A stretch of DNA of 64,000 bases from Allopontixanthobacter confluentis (lineage in GTDB: Bacteria > Pseudomonadota > Alphaproteobacteria > Sphingomonadales > Sphingomonadaceae): contig NZ_WTYU01000001.1 in assembly GCF_009827615.1 (NCBI RefSeq), forward strand, positions 1,137,001 to 1,201,000, given 5' to 3'. Shown here in pieces: positions 49,729-58,057 of this stretch. Both the position numbers and the translations under genes were made by a program. Position 1 is the stretch's first letter, and every line of letters starts with the position of its first letter. The notes below the pieces were generated by a model. The model was given only the letters and a program-made list of their open reading frames with translations, did not search any database and had not been told where the DNA came from.

Positions 49729-50396
49729 GCCCATTCGCCCCGGTAATCGTGATTTTCGCTGACCATGTCTTTCAACGTGGTCGGTCCGCCCGAAGGCTCG
49801 GACGTATGCCGTCCCGGCTCCTGCGTGCCTTCGCTCGGCTGTCCGCCTGCCGCCAGCGCATCCAGCACCGCGTCCAGACGTTCTACCGTCAGATCTTCAT
49901 AATTGCCGTCGTTGATCTGGACCATTGGCGCCGTGGCGCAATTGCCCATGCATTCCACTTCGGTGAGGGTCCACAGCCCGTCTGCCGAAACCGTGCCTTT
50001 TTCCATTCCGCGTTTCTTGCAGGCAGCGATGATATCATCCGACCCGCGCAGCATGCAGGGCGTAGTGCCGCATACCTGCACGTGGAATTTACCCACTGGC
50101 ACAAGGTTATACATGAAATAGAACGTCGCCACTTCGACCACGCGAATGATCGGCATATCGAGATATTGCGCGACATATTCCATCACCGGCAACGGCAACC
50201 AGCCCTGCGTATCGGTTTCCGTGCCCACCTGACGCTGGGCCAGATCGAGCAGCGGCATCACCGCAGATTTCTGACGGCCTTCGGGATAGGACGCGATGAA
50301 TTTATCCGCTTTGGTCCTGTTTTCTTCCGTCCATGCGAACGAGGACCACCGCGCGCGCAGTTCGGGCGTATCGGGCTCGAGATGACGATTAGCCAT
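49725..50396 (-). CDS. nuoE: NADH-quinone oxidoreductase subunit E
   Basis: A 223-residue thioredoxin-like subunit with 2Fe-2S cluster N1a. Ligands are in VQVCGTTPCMLRG and VECMGNCATAPM. The C-terminal ~50 residues (from QPSEGTQEPGRHTSEP) form a hydrophilic Pro/Gly/Ser/Thr-rich extension, ending DHDYRGEWA-like. Start overlaps the nuoD stop by one base; the stop overlaps the small membrane-protein gene by four. Confidence 0.95.
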   Translation of the reverse strand: MANRHLEPDTPELRARWSSFAWTEENRTKADKFIASYPEGRQKSAVMPLLDLAQRQVGTETDTQGWLPLPVMEYVAQYLDMPIIRVVEVATFYFMYNLVPVGKFHVQVCGTTPCMLRGSDDIIAACKKRGMEKGTVSADGLWTLTEVECMGNCATAPMVQINDGNYEDLTVERLDAVLDALAAGGQPSEGTQEPGRHTSEPSGGPTTLKDMVSENHDYRGEWA

Positions 50397-51607
50397 TAGC
50401 GGTCACACTCCCCGAACACGACATCGATTGCGCCCAGAATGGCGGTTGCGTCTGGCAGCATGTGGCCCTTGCTCATGAAATCCATTGCCTGAAGGTGGCT
50501 GAAGGCAGTGGGGCGGATCTTGCAGCGATAGGGCTTGTTGCTGCCGTCGCTGACCAGATATACGCCGAATTCGCCTTTGGGGCTTTCTGTCGCCACATAG
50601 ACCTCGCCAGCAGGAACGTGGAAGCCTTCGGTATAGAGTTTGAAGTGGTGGATCAGCGCTTCCATGCTCTGCTTCATTTCGCCGCGTTTGGGCGGGGAAA
50701 CCTTGCGGTCATCGCTGGCAATCGGCCCTTCCGGCATTTCGGCAAGGCATTGCTTGATGATGCGGGCAGACTGCTTCACTTCTTCCACGCGGACCATGAA
50801 CCGGTCGTAGCAATCGGAATTGGTGCCGACGGGAATTTCAAAATCCAACCGGTCATAGACATCATAGGGCTGCGATTTGCGCAGGTCCCAAGGGATGCCG
50901 GCAGCGCGGATCATCGGGCCGGAAAAGCCCCAGCGGATCGCATCTTCCTTGCTGACAATGGCGATATCGACATTGCGCTGTTTGAAGATGCGGTTGTCGA
51001 TCACCAGGCTCATCGCGTCGCCGAACAATTCCGGCAGGCGCTTGTCGACCCAGTCACCAATGTCGGTGAGCAGTTTCAGAGGCACATCCTGATGCACACC
51101 GCCCGGGCGGAACCATGCAGAATGCATCCGCGCACCCGATGCCCGCTCGAAGAAGTTCATGCAGTCTTCGCGCAGTTCAAACACCCACAGGTTGGGCGTC
51201 ATCGCGCCCACGTCCATCACATGGGCGCCGATGTTGAGCATATGGTTGGAAATGCGCGTCAATTCGGCAAACAACACCCGCAGATATTGCGCGCGGATCG
51301 GCACTTCCACATTCAACAGCTTTTCAATTGCCAGAACGTAGCTGTGTTCCTGACACAGCGGCGAACAGTAATCGAGCCGGTCGAAATAGGGCAAGGCCTG
51401 CAGATAGGTCTTGTGCTCGATCAGTTTTTCGGTGCCGCGATGCAGCAGGCCGATATGCGGGTCGATCCGCTCGATAATTTCGCCGTCCAGCTCCATCACC
51501 ATCCGCAGAACGCCGTGCGCTGCGGGATGCTGGGGGCCGAAATTGATCGTGTAATTCGTGATTACCTCGTCGCCGGTGGTCGGCGACTGTTCAAGCTGCA
51601 TACTCAT
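50396..51607 (-). CDS. nuoD: NADH-quinone oxidoreductase subunit D
   Basis: A 403-residue separate NuoD (not fused to NuoC as in E. coli). It lines the quinone site with NuoB. Blocks: [15 protein letters not shown] with the quinone-contacting His, [34 protein letters not shown] and [20 protein letters not shown]. The C-terminus FVFGECDR matches the family end D-x-V-F-G-E-x-D-R. ATG at 51607 overlaps the nuoC stop (ATGA); a second ATG two codons on is possible. Confidence 0.96.
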   Translation of the reverse strand: MSMQLEQSPTTGDEVITNYTINFGPQHPAAHGVLRMVMELDGEIIERIDPHIGLLHRGTEKLIEHKTYLQALPYFDRLDYCSPLCQEHSYVLAIEKLLNVEVPIRAQYLRVLFAELTRISNHMLNIGAHVMDVGAMTPNLWVFELREDCMNFFERASGARMHSAWFRPGGVHQDVPLKLLTDIGDWVDKRLPELFGDAMSLVIDNRIFKQRNVDIAIVSKEDAIRWGFSGPMIRAAGIPWDLRKSQPYDVYDRLDFEIPVGTNSDCYDRFMVRVEEVKQSARIIKQCLAEMPEGPIASDDRKVSPPKRGEMKQSMEALIHHFKLYTEGFHVPAGEVYVATESPKGEFGVYLVSDGSNKPYRCKIRPTAFSHLQAMDFMSKGHMLPDATAILGAIDVVFGECDR

Positions 51608-52623
51608 GCTTCGTCACCTTTGACAGGCTTCGGCGCGGCTGCCTGGGGCTTCGCTGCTCGGGGCTTGGCTGGCTTGGGCTTGGACGCCTTGGGCTGGGCT
51701 GTCTTGGGCGGGGCCGCCTTGGGCTTGGCCGCCTTCGGTTTCGCCACCTTGGGACTGGTCGCTTTCGGCTTTGCAGCCTTGGTCCTGGCCGTTTCCGTTG
51801 CCGATTTGGTGTCGGCAGTCTTGCCTTGACGCCTGGCCCGCGACTTCCGGTCCTCGGTGGGCTCGGGCGCGCCGGGATCCGTGGTCGCGCTGCCCTTCTT
51901 GGCTGGACCTTCAGCGCTGACCTTTTCCGCAGCTTTGGCATCAGTTTTCGCACCAGCGCCGGTTTGCGCCGGAGATTCGGTTGTCTTGGGCTCGTCCACC
52001 GGCGAAGTTGCCGCCTTTTCATCACCCGGCAGTACGTAATCTGCGCCTTCCCACGGGCTCATGAAATCAAACTGGCGCAAGTCCTGCGCCAGTTCCACCG
52101 GCTCGTAAACAACCCGTTTTTCCTCTTCGGAATACCGCAATTCCGTATAACCGGTCAGCGGGAAATCCTTGCGGAACGGGTGCCCTTCAAATCCATAATC
52201 GGTCAGAATGCGGCGCAGATCGGTATTGCCAGCAAACAGCACGCCAAACATGTCGAACACTTCGCGTTCGAGCCAGCCGGCATTGGGCCACAATGTCGTG
52301 ACCGTTGGCACCGGCGTTGCCTCGTCCGTGGCTACCTTGACCATCACCCGGTGGTTTTTGGTCAGCGACAGCAGCATGTAGACGACTTCGAAGCGTTCAG
52401 CCCGACCCGGATAATCGACGCCGGCGATTTCCATCAATTGCTGGTAATCATGGCTGTCACGCAGCAAGCGCAATGCATCCTCGATGCTGTCGCGCTGCAC
52501 GGTGAACAGGATTTCGCCATGTTCTTCATGCGCTGACACCAGCATGCTTTGCAATGCAGCCGAAAGCGCGTCTTTCACACCTTCATTCGAGGTGATCCTG
52601 GGGGCGGAATGGAGAACAGCCAT
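51604..52623 (-). CDS. nuoC: NADH-quinone oxidoreductase subunit C with Lys/Ala/Pro-rich C-terminal tail
   Basis: A 339-residue protein. Residues 1-~200 are a normal NuoC of the hydrophilic arm: [37 protein letters not shown] and [13 protein letters not shown], ending near [15 protein letters not shown]. The last ~139 residues (52023 down to the stop) are a low-complexity tail. It is first Glu/Thr/Pro/Ala-rich, then dominated by repeats of the form K-P-K-A-A and P-K-A-A-K-P, much like histone H1 or the AlgP/Hc1 type of bacterial DNA-binding tail. No frame change or stop separates the parts. nuoB lies one base upstream, nuoD overlaps by four. Confidence 0.93.
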   Translation of the reverse strand: MAVLHSAPRITSNEGVKDALSAALQSMLVSAHEEHGEILFTVQRDSIEDALRLLRDSHDYQQLMEIAGVDYPGRAERFEVVYMLLSLTKNHRVMVKVATDEATPVPTVTTLWPNAGWLEREVFDMFGVLFAGNTDLRRILTDYGFEGHPFRKDFPLTGYTELRYSEEEKRVVYEPVELAQDLRQFDFMSPWEGADYVLPGDEKAATSPVDEPKTTESPAQTGAGAKTDAKAAEKVSAEGPAKKGSATTDPGAPEPTEDRKSRARRQGKTADTKSATETARTKAAKPKATSPKVAKPKAAKPKAAPPKTAQPKASKPKPAKPRAAKPQAAAPKPVKGDEA

Positions 52624-52624
52624 C

Positions 52625-53176
52625 TTAACGCTCTACCGTGCCTGAACGGCGGATTTTGCGCTGCAATTGCATCACGCCATAAAGCAGCGCCTCGGCAGTG
52701 GGCGGGCATCCGGGGATGTAGATATCCACCGGCACAATGCGGTCACAGCCGCGAACCACGGAATAGCTGTAATGATAATAACCGCCGCCATTGGCGCAGC
52801 TGCCCATCGAAATGACATATTTCGGTTCGGACATCTGGTCATAGACCTTGCGCAGGGCCGGAGCCATCTTGTTGCACAGCGTTCCGGCCACGATCATCAC
52901 GTCTGACTGGCGCGGTGACGCGCGCGGAGCAACGCCGAAGCGTTCCATGTCATAGCGCGGCATGCTGACATGGATCATTTCCACAGCGCAGCACGCCAGA
53001 CCAAAAGTCATCCACCACAGCGAGCCTGTTCGTGCCCACTGAAACAGATCCTCCGTGCTGGTAACCAGGAAGCCCTTGTCGTTCACTTCGGCCTGCATGG
53101 CCTTGAAATACTCTTCATCCGGCTGACGGATTTCGCCCGGCTGCGCCGCGGCTGGAAGGCCTGCTACTACTCCCAT
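52625..53176 (-). CDS. nuoB: NADH-quinone oxidoreductase subunit B
   Basis: A 183-residue subunit with the terminal cluster N2 next to quinone. Ligands: the tandem cysteines in [10 protein letters not shown], then [21 protein letters not shown] and [14 protein letters not shown]. The ATG at 53176 is used: GGAG lies seven bases upstream and it overlaps the nuoA end by ten bases, which gives [11 protein letters not shown]. Longer in-frame starts at 53197 and 53251 lie deeper inside nuoA and look unlikely. Confidence 0.95.
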   Translation of the reverse strand: MGVVAGLPAAAQPGEIRQPDEEYFKAMQAEVNDKGFLVTSTEDLFQWARTGSLWWMTFGLACCAVEMIHVSMPRYDMERFGVAPRASPRQSDVMIVAGTLCNKMAPALRKVYDQMSEPKYVISMGSCANGGGYYHYSYSVVRGCDRIVPVDIYIPGCPPTAEALLYGVMQLQRKIRRSGTVER

Positions 53177-53541
53177 TCCAGCGCTCCTACTTTCCATGCA
53201 TATGCAAAACCGATGATCAGTTCGAACAGGAAGATCATCATGGTGATCCACCCCGCCCAGCCGGTAAATTCAAGGCTGACTGCCCATGGGAACAGGAACG
53301 CCGCTTCGAGGTCGAAGATGATGAACAGGATCGCCACCAGGTAAAAGCGCACATCGAACTGGCTGCGCGAATCCTCGAACGCGGGGAAGCCGCATTCATA
53401 TTCGCTCAGCTTGTTGGCATCCGGATTATGTGTGCCCGTCAGGCGCGACACGCCCATGGGCAGAAATACGAATGCTGCCGATAATCCCAGCGCGATGGCC
53501 AGAAAAATCAGGATCGGTAGATATTGGCTTAGATCGACCAC
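53167..53541 (-). CDS. nuoA: NADH-quinone oxidoreductase subunit A
   Basis: A 124-residue subunit with three membrane helices, first gene of the operon. The conserved loop [20 protein letters not shown] (cysteine loop near the quinone cavity) and the acidic [16 protein letters not shown] segment are present. The operon promoter should lie in 53542-53663, where I could not identify clear -35/-10 boxes. Confidence 0.95.
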   Translation of the reverse strand: MVDLSQYLPILIFLAIALGLSAAFVFLPMGVSRLTGTHNPDANKLSEYECGFPAFEDSRSQFDVRFYLVAILFIIFDLEAAFLFPWAVSLEFTGWAGWITMMIFLFELIIGFAYAWKVGALEWE

Positions 53542-53592
53542 AAATGATTCCCGTTTGGGCGTAAGTTGGGCCAGCCTCTAAGCCTCTGACCC

Positions 53593-53639
53593 GCAGGGTG
53601 CAAGGGCCGGTTCTGGCTAATTCCACCCTTTCACCCTGC
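53593..53639. repeat. Long imperfect inverted repeat upstream of nuoA
   Basis: GCAGGGTG (53593-53600) and AAGGG (53602-53606) pair with CCCTT (53626-53630) and CACCCTGC (53632-53639): 13 pairs with one C/T mismatch and a 19-base loop. It lies between the stop of the aldehyde dehydrogenase (53664) and nuoA (53541), both leftward. It could be a terminator without T-tract or part of the nuo leader. Confidence 0.45.
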
Positions 53640-53663
53640 CACGCCGACCCGTCAGGCCGCCGA

Positions 53664-55100
53664 TCAGGCCTTCTTGAGCTGCGATGCCAGGGCTTTTTCG
53701 GTTTTCTTGCCATAGGGCGGTTTGAACCCGGCAAGGCCCGCAACATCAATTTTGGGCTGGGTATAGACAGACCGCGCATGGCTGAATTCCCGGAAGCCTT
53801 CTGGCCCGTGATAGGAACCGATGCCCGATGGGCCGACACCGCCAAACGGCAAATCTTCCATCGACACATGGAAAATCACGTCATTCACCGTGACGCCGCC
53901 CGAAATGGTCTGTTGCAACACCTGCTCGCGCTCGCCCCCGTCGTCGCCGAAATAATACAGGCCGAGCGGACGGTCACGCCGGTTGATGTAATCAATCGCT
54001 TCGCTGACGTTCTTATAAGTCTTGACCGGCAGCACCGGCCCGAAGATTTCTTCCTGCATCGCTTTCATGTCGTCCGTGACGTTGCGCAGGATGGTAAGCG
54101 GCATCTTGCGCGAATTGGTGTTGGAAAAATCCTCGTCAGCGGGGTTCACCTCGATCACCTCGGCACCCTTGCTGCGCGCATCATCCACCAACCCCTTCAG
54201 ACGGTCAAAATGGTGGTCTGTCACAATGGAGGTGTAATCATCATTTTTCAGCAGCGTGGGATACATGTTGAGCACGCCAAGCTGCACTGCAGCAATTGCG
54301 CCTTCTTCACGTTCTTCGGGCACATACATATAATCAGGCGCAAGGCAGATCTGCCCGGCGTTCATCATCTTGCCCATGGCAATGCGTTCGCCTGCCTTTT
54401 CGAAATCGGCACTGCGGCCCAGCACCACTGGCGACTTGCCGCCCAGTTCCAGCGTGACCGGCACCAAGTTGCTCGCAGCGGCTTCCATCACCTTGCGGCC
54501 GGTTTCGGTGGAGCCGGTGAATACCAGATGATCAAATTTCAGTGATGAAAACGCCTGCGCCACTTCCGGGCTGCCGGTGATGACGGCCACTTCCTCGACC
54601 GAGAAATATTTCTCGATCAGCTCGCGCGTCAGTTCCGAGGTCGCTTCGGTAAATTCACTCGGTTTGATCATCGCACGGTTGCCCGCGATGAGGACCTGCA
54701 TCAACGGCCCCAGAGACAGGTTGATCGGGAAATTCCATGGCGAAAGAATGCCGATCACCCCTTTGGGTTCAAACCGCAGTTCCGCCTTTGCGCCCAGCAG
54801 CCCCAGCGGAAACTGCACCTTGCGCTTTTCCGGCCTGGCCCATTTGTCGAGATGTTTGAGGCAGTATTTCCCGAAATTCACGGTCGAGACAATATCGGTC
54901 ATCATGCTGAGATCGGGGCTGCGGTTACCGAAATCGGAACTCATCGCCTTGGCCAGATCATCGCCATGGTCCACTAGCAGCGAGATCACCCGTTTCACGC
55001 GGTCACGCCGGATATCCAGCGCTTCGGGCCGTGCGGCAGTAAATGCATCGCGCTGGGCGTTCAGAATTCCGTCCAGTTGCTCTTGCTTGTTATCGGCCAT
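53664..55100 (-). CDS. NAD(P)-dependent aldehyde dehydrogenase (coniferyl aldehyde dehydrogenase type)
   Basis: A 478-residue enzyme from the ATG at 55100, which has GGAGAGA just upstream; earlier in-frame starts lie in the divergent promoter region. Catalytic Glu218 is in VPVTLELGGKSPVV and nucleophile Cys252 in MNAGQICLAPDY. SPWNFPINLSLGPL, FTGSTETGRKV and IFGPVLPV are standard. The C-terminal SIGSYHGPEGFREFSHARSV-like block and overall form fit the class 3-like branch that includes coniferyl and long-chain fatty aldehyde dehydrogenases. The actual substrate is unproved. Divergent from a thiolase gene (88 bases between starts). Confidence 0.9.
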   Translation of the reverse strand: MADNKQEQLDGILNAQRDAFTAARPEALDIRRDRVKRVISLLVDHGDDLAKAMSSDFGNRSPDLSMMTDIVSTVNFGKYCLKHLDKWARPEKRKVQFPLGLLGAKAELRFEPKGVIGILSPWNFPINLSLGPLMQVLIAGNRAMIKPSEFTEATSELTRELIEKYFSVEEVAVITGSPEVAQAFSSLKFDHLVFTGSTETGRKVMEAAASNLVPVTLELGGKSPVVLGRSADFEKAGERIAMGKMMNAGQICLAPDYMYVPEEREEGAIAAVQLGVLNMYPTLLKNDDYTSIVTDHHFDRLKGLVDDARSKGAEVIEVNPADEDFSNTNSRKMPLTILRNVTDDMKAMQEEIFGPVLPVKTYKNVSEAIDYINRRDRPLGLYYFGDDGGEREQVLQQTISGGVTVNDVIFHVSMEDLPFGGVGPSGIGSYHGPEGFREFSHARSVYTQPKIDVAGLAGFKPPYGKKTEKALASQLKKA

Positions 55101-55188
55101 CACTCTCTCCGTTTGATTTTGTTGCGGTGCAGCACTACACATTGAAACAAATAGCAACACGCTTCGCACAGAAAGGCAAGTGCCACCC

Positions 55189-56385
55189 ATGTCCCAATTT
55201 TCCGCCAACGACCCTATTGTGATCCTGTCCTACGCCCGTACACCCATGGGCAGTATGCAGGGCGCATTGGCCGATGCGAGCGCAACCGAGCTGGGCGCCG
55301 CGGCTGTCAAGGCCGCGGTTGAACGCGCTGGCATTGCAGGCGGTGATGTGGACCGCATCTATATGGGCTGCGTGCTGCCCGCCGGCCTTGGCCAAGCCCC
55401 TGCGCGTCAGGCGGCGATCAAGGCCGGTCTGCCCAAATCCGTTCAGGCCACCACGGTTAACAAGGTTTGCGGTTCAGGGATGCAGACGGTGATCATGGGT
55501 GCAGAAGCCCTTGCTGCCGGAACAATCGATACAGTGATTGCAGGCGGCATGGAAAGCATGACCAACGCGCCATATCTGTTGAAAAAGCACCGCTCGGGCG
55601 CCCGGCTTGGCCATGACACAGCCTATGATCACATGTTCCTGGACGGGCTGGAAGATGCGTATGAGGAAGGGCGCGCCATGGGCACCTTCGCGCAGGATAC
55701 CGCCAATGATTACCAGCTGACCCGCGAGGCGATGGACGATTATTCGATTGAATCGCTGCGCCGCGCCAATGCTGCAATTGCCAGCGGTGCCTTTGCCGAT
55801 GAAGTCGTGCCGGTCACGATCACTTCCCGCAAGGGCGAAGTGGTGGTTGATACAGACGAAGCGCCGGGCCGCGGCAATCCCGACAAAATCCCCACCCTGC
55901 GCCCTGCTTTTGCCAAGGACGGCACCATCACTGCGGCCACTTCCAGCTCCATTTCGGATGGTGCAGCAGCGGTCGTGCTGACCCGTGCGAGTGTGGCGGC
56001 TGCCAATGGCTACAGTCCGATCGCAAAAATCGTGGCCAGCGCTGCCCACGCACAGGAACCGTCTGAATTCACCGTTGCCCCAATCGGCGCGATCAACAAG
56101 CTGCTGGAAAAAGCGGGCTGGTCGGTGGACGATGTTGACCTGTGGGAAGTGAACGAGGCCTTCGCCTGTGTGGCAATGTTTGCGATGCGCGACATCGGCA
56201 TCGCGCATGACAAGATCAACGTGAATGGCGGCGGCACGGCGCTGGGCCACCCGATTGGTGCCAGTGGCACGCGGATTATCGTAACCTTGCTCAATGCGCT
56301 GAAGCAGCAAGGCAAAAAGCGCGGCATCGCGAGTCTGTGCATTGGCGGCGGTGAAGCGACCGCAATTGCCTTCGAAATGGCATAG
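55189..56385 (+). CDS. Acetyl-CoA C-acetyltransferase (thiolase)
   Basis: A 398-residue biosynthetic-type thiolase forming or cleaving acetoacetyl-CoA. Cys94 in TVNKVCGSGMQTV is the acylated nucleophile. The C-terminal NVNGGGTALGHPIGASGTR holds the His and SLCIGGGEATAI the second catalytic Cys. WEVNEAFACVAMF is also standard. The Ala at the usual NGGAIALGHP isoleucine position is changed (GGGTALG), a mild variant. The ATG at 55189 is chosen over GTG at 55180, whose distance to AAAGG is too short. It could serve polyhydroxyalkanoate synthesis, ketone or fatty-acid metabolism; no phaB/phaC neighbours are seen. Confidence 0.93.
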   Translation: MSQFSANDPIVILSYARTPMGSMQGALADASATELGAAAVKAAVERAGIAGGDVDRIYMGCVLPAGLGQAPARQAAIKAGLPKSVQATTVNKVCGSGMQTVIMGAEALAAGTIDTVIAGGMESMTNAPYLLKKHRSGARLGHDTAYDHMFLDGLEDAYEEGRAMGTFAQDTANDYQLTREAMDDYSIESLRRANAAIASGAFADEVVPVTITSRKGEVVVDTDEAPGRGNPDKIPTLRPAFAKDGTITAATSSSISDGAAAVVLTRASVAAANGYSPIAKIVASAAHAQEPSEFTVAPIGAINKLLEKAGWSVDDVDLWEVNEAFACVAMFAMRDIGIAHDKINVNGGGTALGHPIGASGTRIIVTLLNALKQQGKKRGIASLCIGGGEATAIAFEMA

Positions 56386-56450
56386 GAAAACCCCCGGAAA
56401 ACTGCCTAAGTCACAGTAATTCCGGCCATTAGGCTGCGACAATAATTCAT

Positions 56451-56486
56451 GGTATTTACCTTGCTGCAATCGGCGAGGTAAATACC
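56451..56486 (+). promoter_or_regulatory. Perfect inverted repeat that includes the ribosome binding site of the first lipoprotein gene
   Basis: GGTATTTACC (56451-56460) and GGTAAATACC (56477-56486) are perfect ten-base complements around a 16-base loop. The second arm ends one base before the ATG at 56488. The likely ribosome binding site GAGG (56475-56478) sits half in the stem, so the fold could limit translation. As DNA it could equally be an operator. Confidence 0.5.
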
Positions 56487-56487
56487 G

Positions 56488-56886
56488 ATGAAGACACTGG
56501 CATTATTGGCAGTCACGGCGGCTCTTGCCGCATGTTCGCAAGCTGCGCCCGAAGCAGATGCTGCACCTGATGGGGCAGAACATTCCAACTCTTCTGCAGG
56601 CACTGGTGAAGACACTGGTGCGGGCGGGCCTGGCACTTACGAAGTCACCTATGCCGACGGCACCATAGCGAGGATGACTTCGGCTGAAGATGGCACATTT
56701 TCCAGCATAACCGGCAATACGGCCATCACCGGCACCGTCACATCGGCGGACGGCAAGGCCTGTTTTGACGCCGATGCCGACGACGAGGGCGCGATGTGCT
56801 GGACCGCTGGGGAAACCGCCCCGGACGGCAGCTGGATCGCCACCAGCGATAGCGGTGAAACTGTGACCGTGCGGCCTGTTACCTGA
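56488..56886 (+). CDS. Small lipoprotein, first of a tandem paralogous pair
   Basis: A 132-residue protein with a lipoprotein signal (MKTLALLAVTAALAACS, Cys16 after LAA). An acidic Ala/Glu/Gly-rich linker follows (~17-48), then a small beta-rich domain: GTYEVTYADGTIARM, DGKACFDADADD, MCWT and SDSGETVTVRPV. Two cysteines (in KACF and AMCW) could form a disulfide. The same order of motifs occurs in the next gene, so they arose by duplication. I do not recognise a named family with certainty. Probably outer-membrane or periplasmic. Preceded by a strong inverted repeat. Confidence 0.8.
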   Translation: MKTLALLAVTAALAACSQAAPEADAAPDGAEHSNSSAGTGEDTGAGGPGTYEVTYADGTIARMTSAEDGTFSSITGNTAITGTVTSADGKACFDADADDEGAMCWTAGETAPDGSWIATSDSGETVTVRPVT

Positions 56887-56948
56887 TCAAGATGTTTAAC
56901 CGACACTGGCCTGCCGGGTGGCAGCCAGTGCATTTGAAGGAGGGGACG

Positions 56949-57374
56949 ATGATGAAGGCATTGTTTTTACTGGCAGGAGTTGCGGCACTGGCAGCCTGTA
57001 GCGAGGCTGAACCCGAAGCGCCTGTGGCGGAAGAAACCGTCGCCGCGCAGGCACCTGCGGGCAGCGTAGCGGCTGGGACATATGATGTTGCATGGTCAGA
57101 CGGCAGCACGTCCAAATTCACCATCAATGACGACGGGACATATTCCGGTACGCGTGACGATGTGACAGATACCGGCACATATGAAATGAAGGGCGGCAAA
57201 ATCTGCTTCACATCAGCAGCAGAAGGGTCAGAAGAAGAATGCTGGACGAACACGGAAGCCGCCGCTGACGGCAGTTTCTCGTCGGTCAGCGATACGGGCG
57301 AAAACGTCACATTGACCGTTGCTGCCGCTGAACCAATTGCGGCGCCTGTAGAAACCGCACCGGCGGCCCAATAA
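56949..57374 (+). CDS. Small lipoprotein, second of a tandem paralogous pair
   Basis: A 141-residue lipoprotein (lipobox LAAC, Cys18 counting from the first ATG) with GAAGGAGG just upstream; ATG at 56949 or 56952. The domain repeats that of the preceding gene: GTYDVAWSDGSTSKFTIN, DGTYSGTRDDV, GKICFTSAAEGSEEECWT, DGSFSSVSDTGENVTLTV. The paired cysteines in KICF and EECW are kept. An Ala/Pro tail (AEPIAAPVETAPAAQ) is unique to this copy. Sixty-two bases follow the first copy; a strong terminator ends the unit. Function unknown. Confidence 0.82.
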   Translation: MMKALFLLAGVAALAACSEAEPEAPVAEETVAAQAPAGSVAAGTYDVAWSDGSTSKFTINDDGTYSGTRDDVTDTGTYEMKGGKICFTSAAEGSEEECWTNTEAAADGSFSSVSDTGENVTLTVAAAEPIAAPVETAPAAQ

Positions 57375-57407
57375 TTCCGGCTTGCCACGGTGAGCCCGAT
57401 GCAAGAA

Positions 57408-57434
57408 GGGCGGCCCGCGCCGGGCCGCCCTTTT
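57408..57434. terminator. Strong rho-independent terminator after the lipoprotein pair
   Basis: GGGCGGCCCG (57408-57417) pairs perfectly with CGGGCCGCCC (57421-57430) around CGC, followed by TTTT-CG-TTTT on the plus strand, 34 bases after the stop. It probably also marks the end of the convergent SH3-protein transcript. Confidence 0.85.
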
Positions 57435-57463
57435 CGTTTTTAGGTCAGAGCATTGTGCGCAAT

Positions 57464-57934
57464 TCAAGGCTCGCCAGAACCCCAGATGCGAGATGCCTCG
57501 ATCCAGCCCATGCGGCCACCTGCATCAAATTCGCACCAGTTCGCGTCACATTTAACGATTTTTCCGACGACGCCGGGTTCGGCCTTCCATTTCAGCTTTC
57601 CGCTGGCGGATGGCGCATCGCGCATGGCGGCAAGGCCTGTTCCGATGACTACCGCACCGCGATCCGGGCTGAGAAGACGCGCGACCACCCACCCCTGCGT
57701 GCCGTCGGAATCGCGGATCAGCCGCCAACCTTCGACCACGCGGATCACTTTCACCGGAAGCCCCTGCCGGCGATAGACCCAATCGATCCGGAATTCCGCG
57801 CTTGGCCCCACCCGCATGTTGATTTCGCTGGCGCGGATTGTCGCCCAATATGGCACATCGCGTTGCTGCGCCGATGCGGGCGAAGCGAAGACGATGAAAA
57901 GGAGGGCCAGGATCGGCAAGGTTCTGTTGATCAT
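57464..57934 (-). CDS. Exported SH3-domain protein
   Basis: A 156-residue protein with a cleavable signal peptide (MINRTLPILALLFIVFASPASA, cut before QQRDVPYW). A bacterial SH3-like region follows: SEINMRVGPSAEFRIDWVYRRQGLPVKVI and EGWRLIRDSDGTQGWV. A second, weaker SH3-type repeat follows: AMRDAPSASGKLKWKAEPGVVGKIVKCDANWCEFD and GRMGWIEASRIWG. Such proteins bind peptidoglycan or other envelope parts in the periplasm. Starts at 57940 or 57934; a much longer open frame upstream runs into the divergent gene and is rejected. Divergent from the hydroxyacid dehydrogenase. Confidence 0.85.
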   Translation of the reverse strand: MINRTLPILALLFIVFASPASAQQRDVPYWATIRASEINMRVGPSAEFRIDWVYRRQGLPVKVIRVVEGWRLIRDSDGTQGWVVARLLSPDRGAVVIGTGLAAMRDAPSASGKLKWKAEPGVVGKIVKCDANWCEFDAGGRMGWIEASRIWGSGEP

Positions 57935-58057
57935 GGGCATTCCATACATCGCAGCCTGCCACCGCGACAAGCCGATACGATCAACTTGCGCGCAAATTGC
58001 CGGCATCGCATGGGCCGAGGCTTGACCGTGCGGCCCAACCCGTCCTAGCGCAGCGCA

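Noticed and set aside
50462-51829. 455-codon frame on the plus strand
   Set aside because: Antisense to nuoD and the nuoC tail; its end is a repetitive Gly/Leu/Ala string that merely mirrors the Lys/Pro repeats.
51604-52623. Idea that the Lys/Ala/Pro tail is a separate gene fused by sequencing error
   Set aside because: Codon phase is continuous, the tail has no start with a ribosome binding site, and nuoD overlaps its stop by ATGA as expected of a real gene end.
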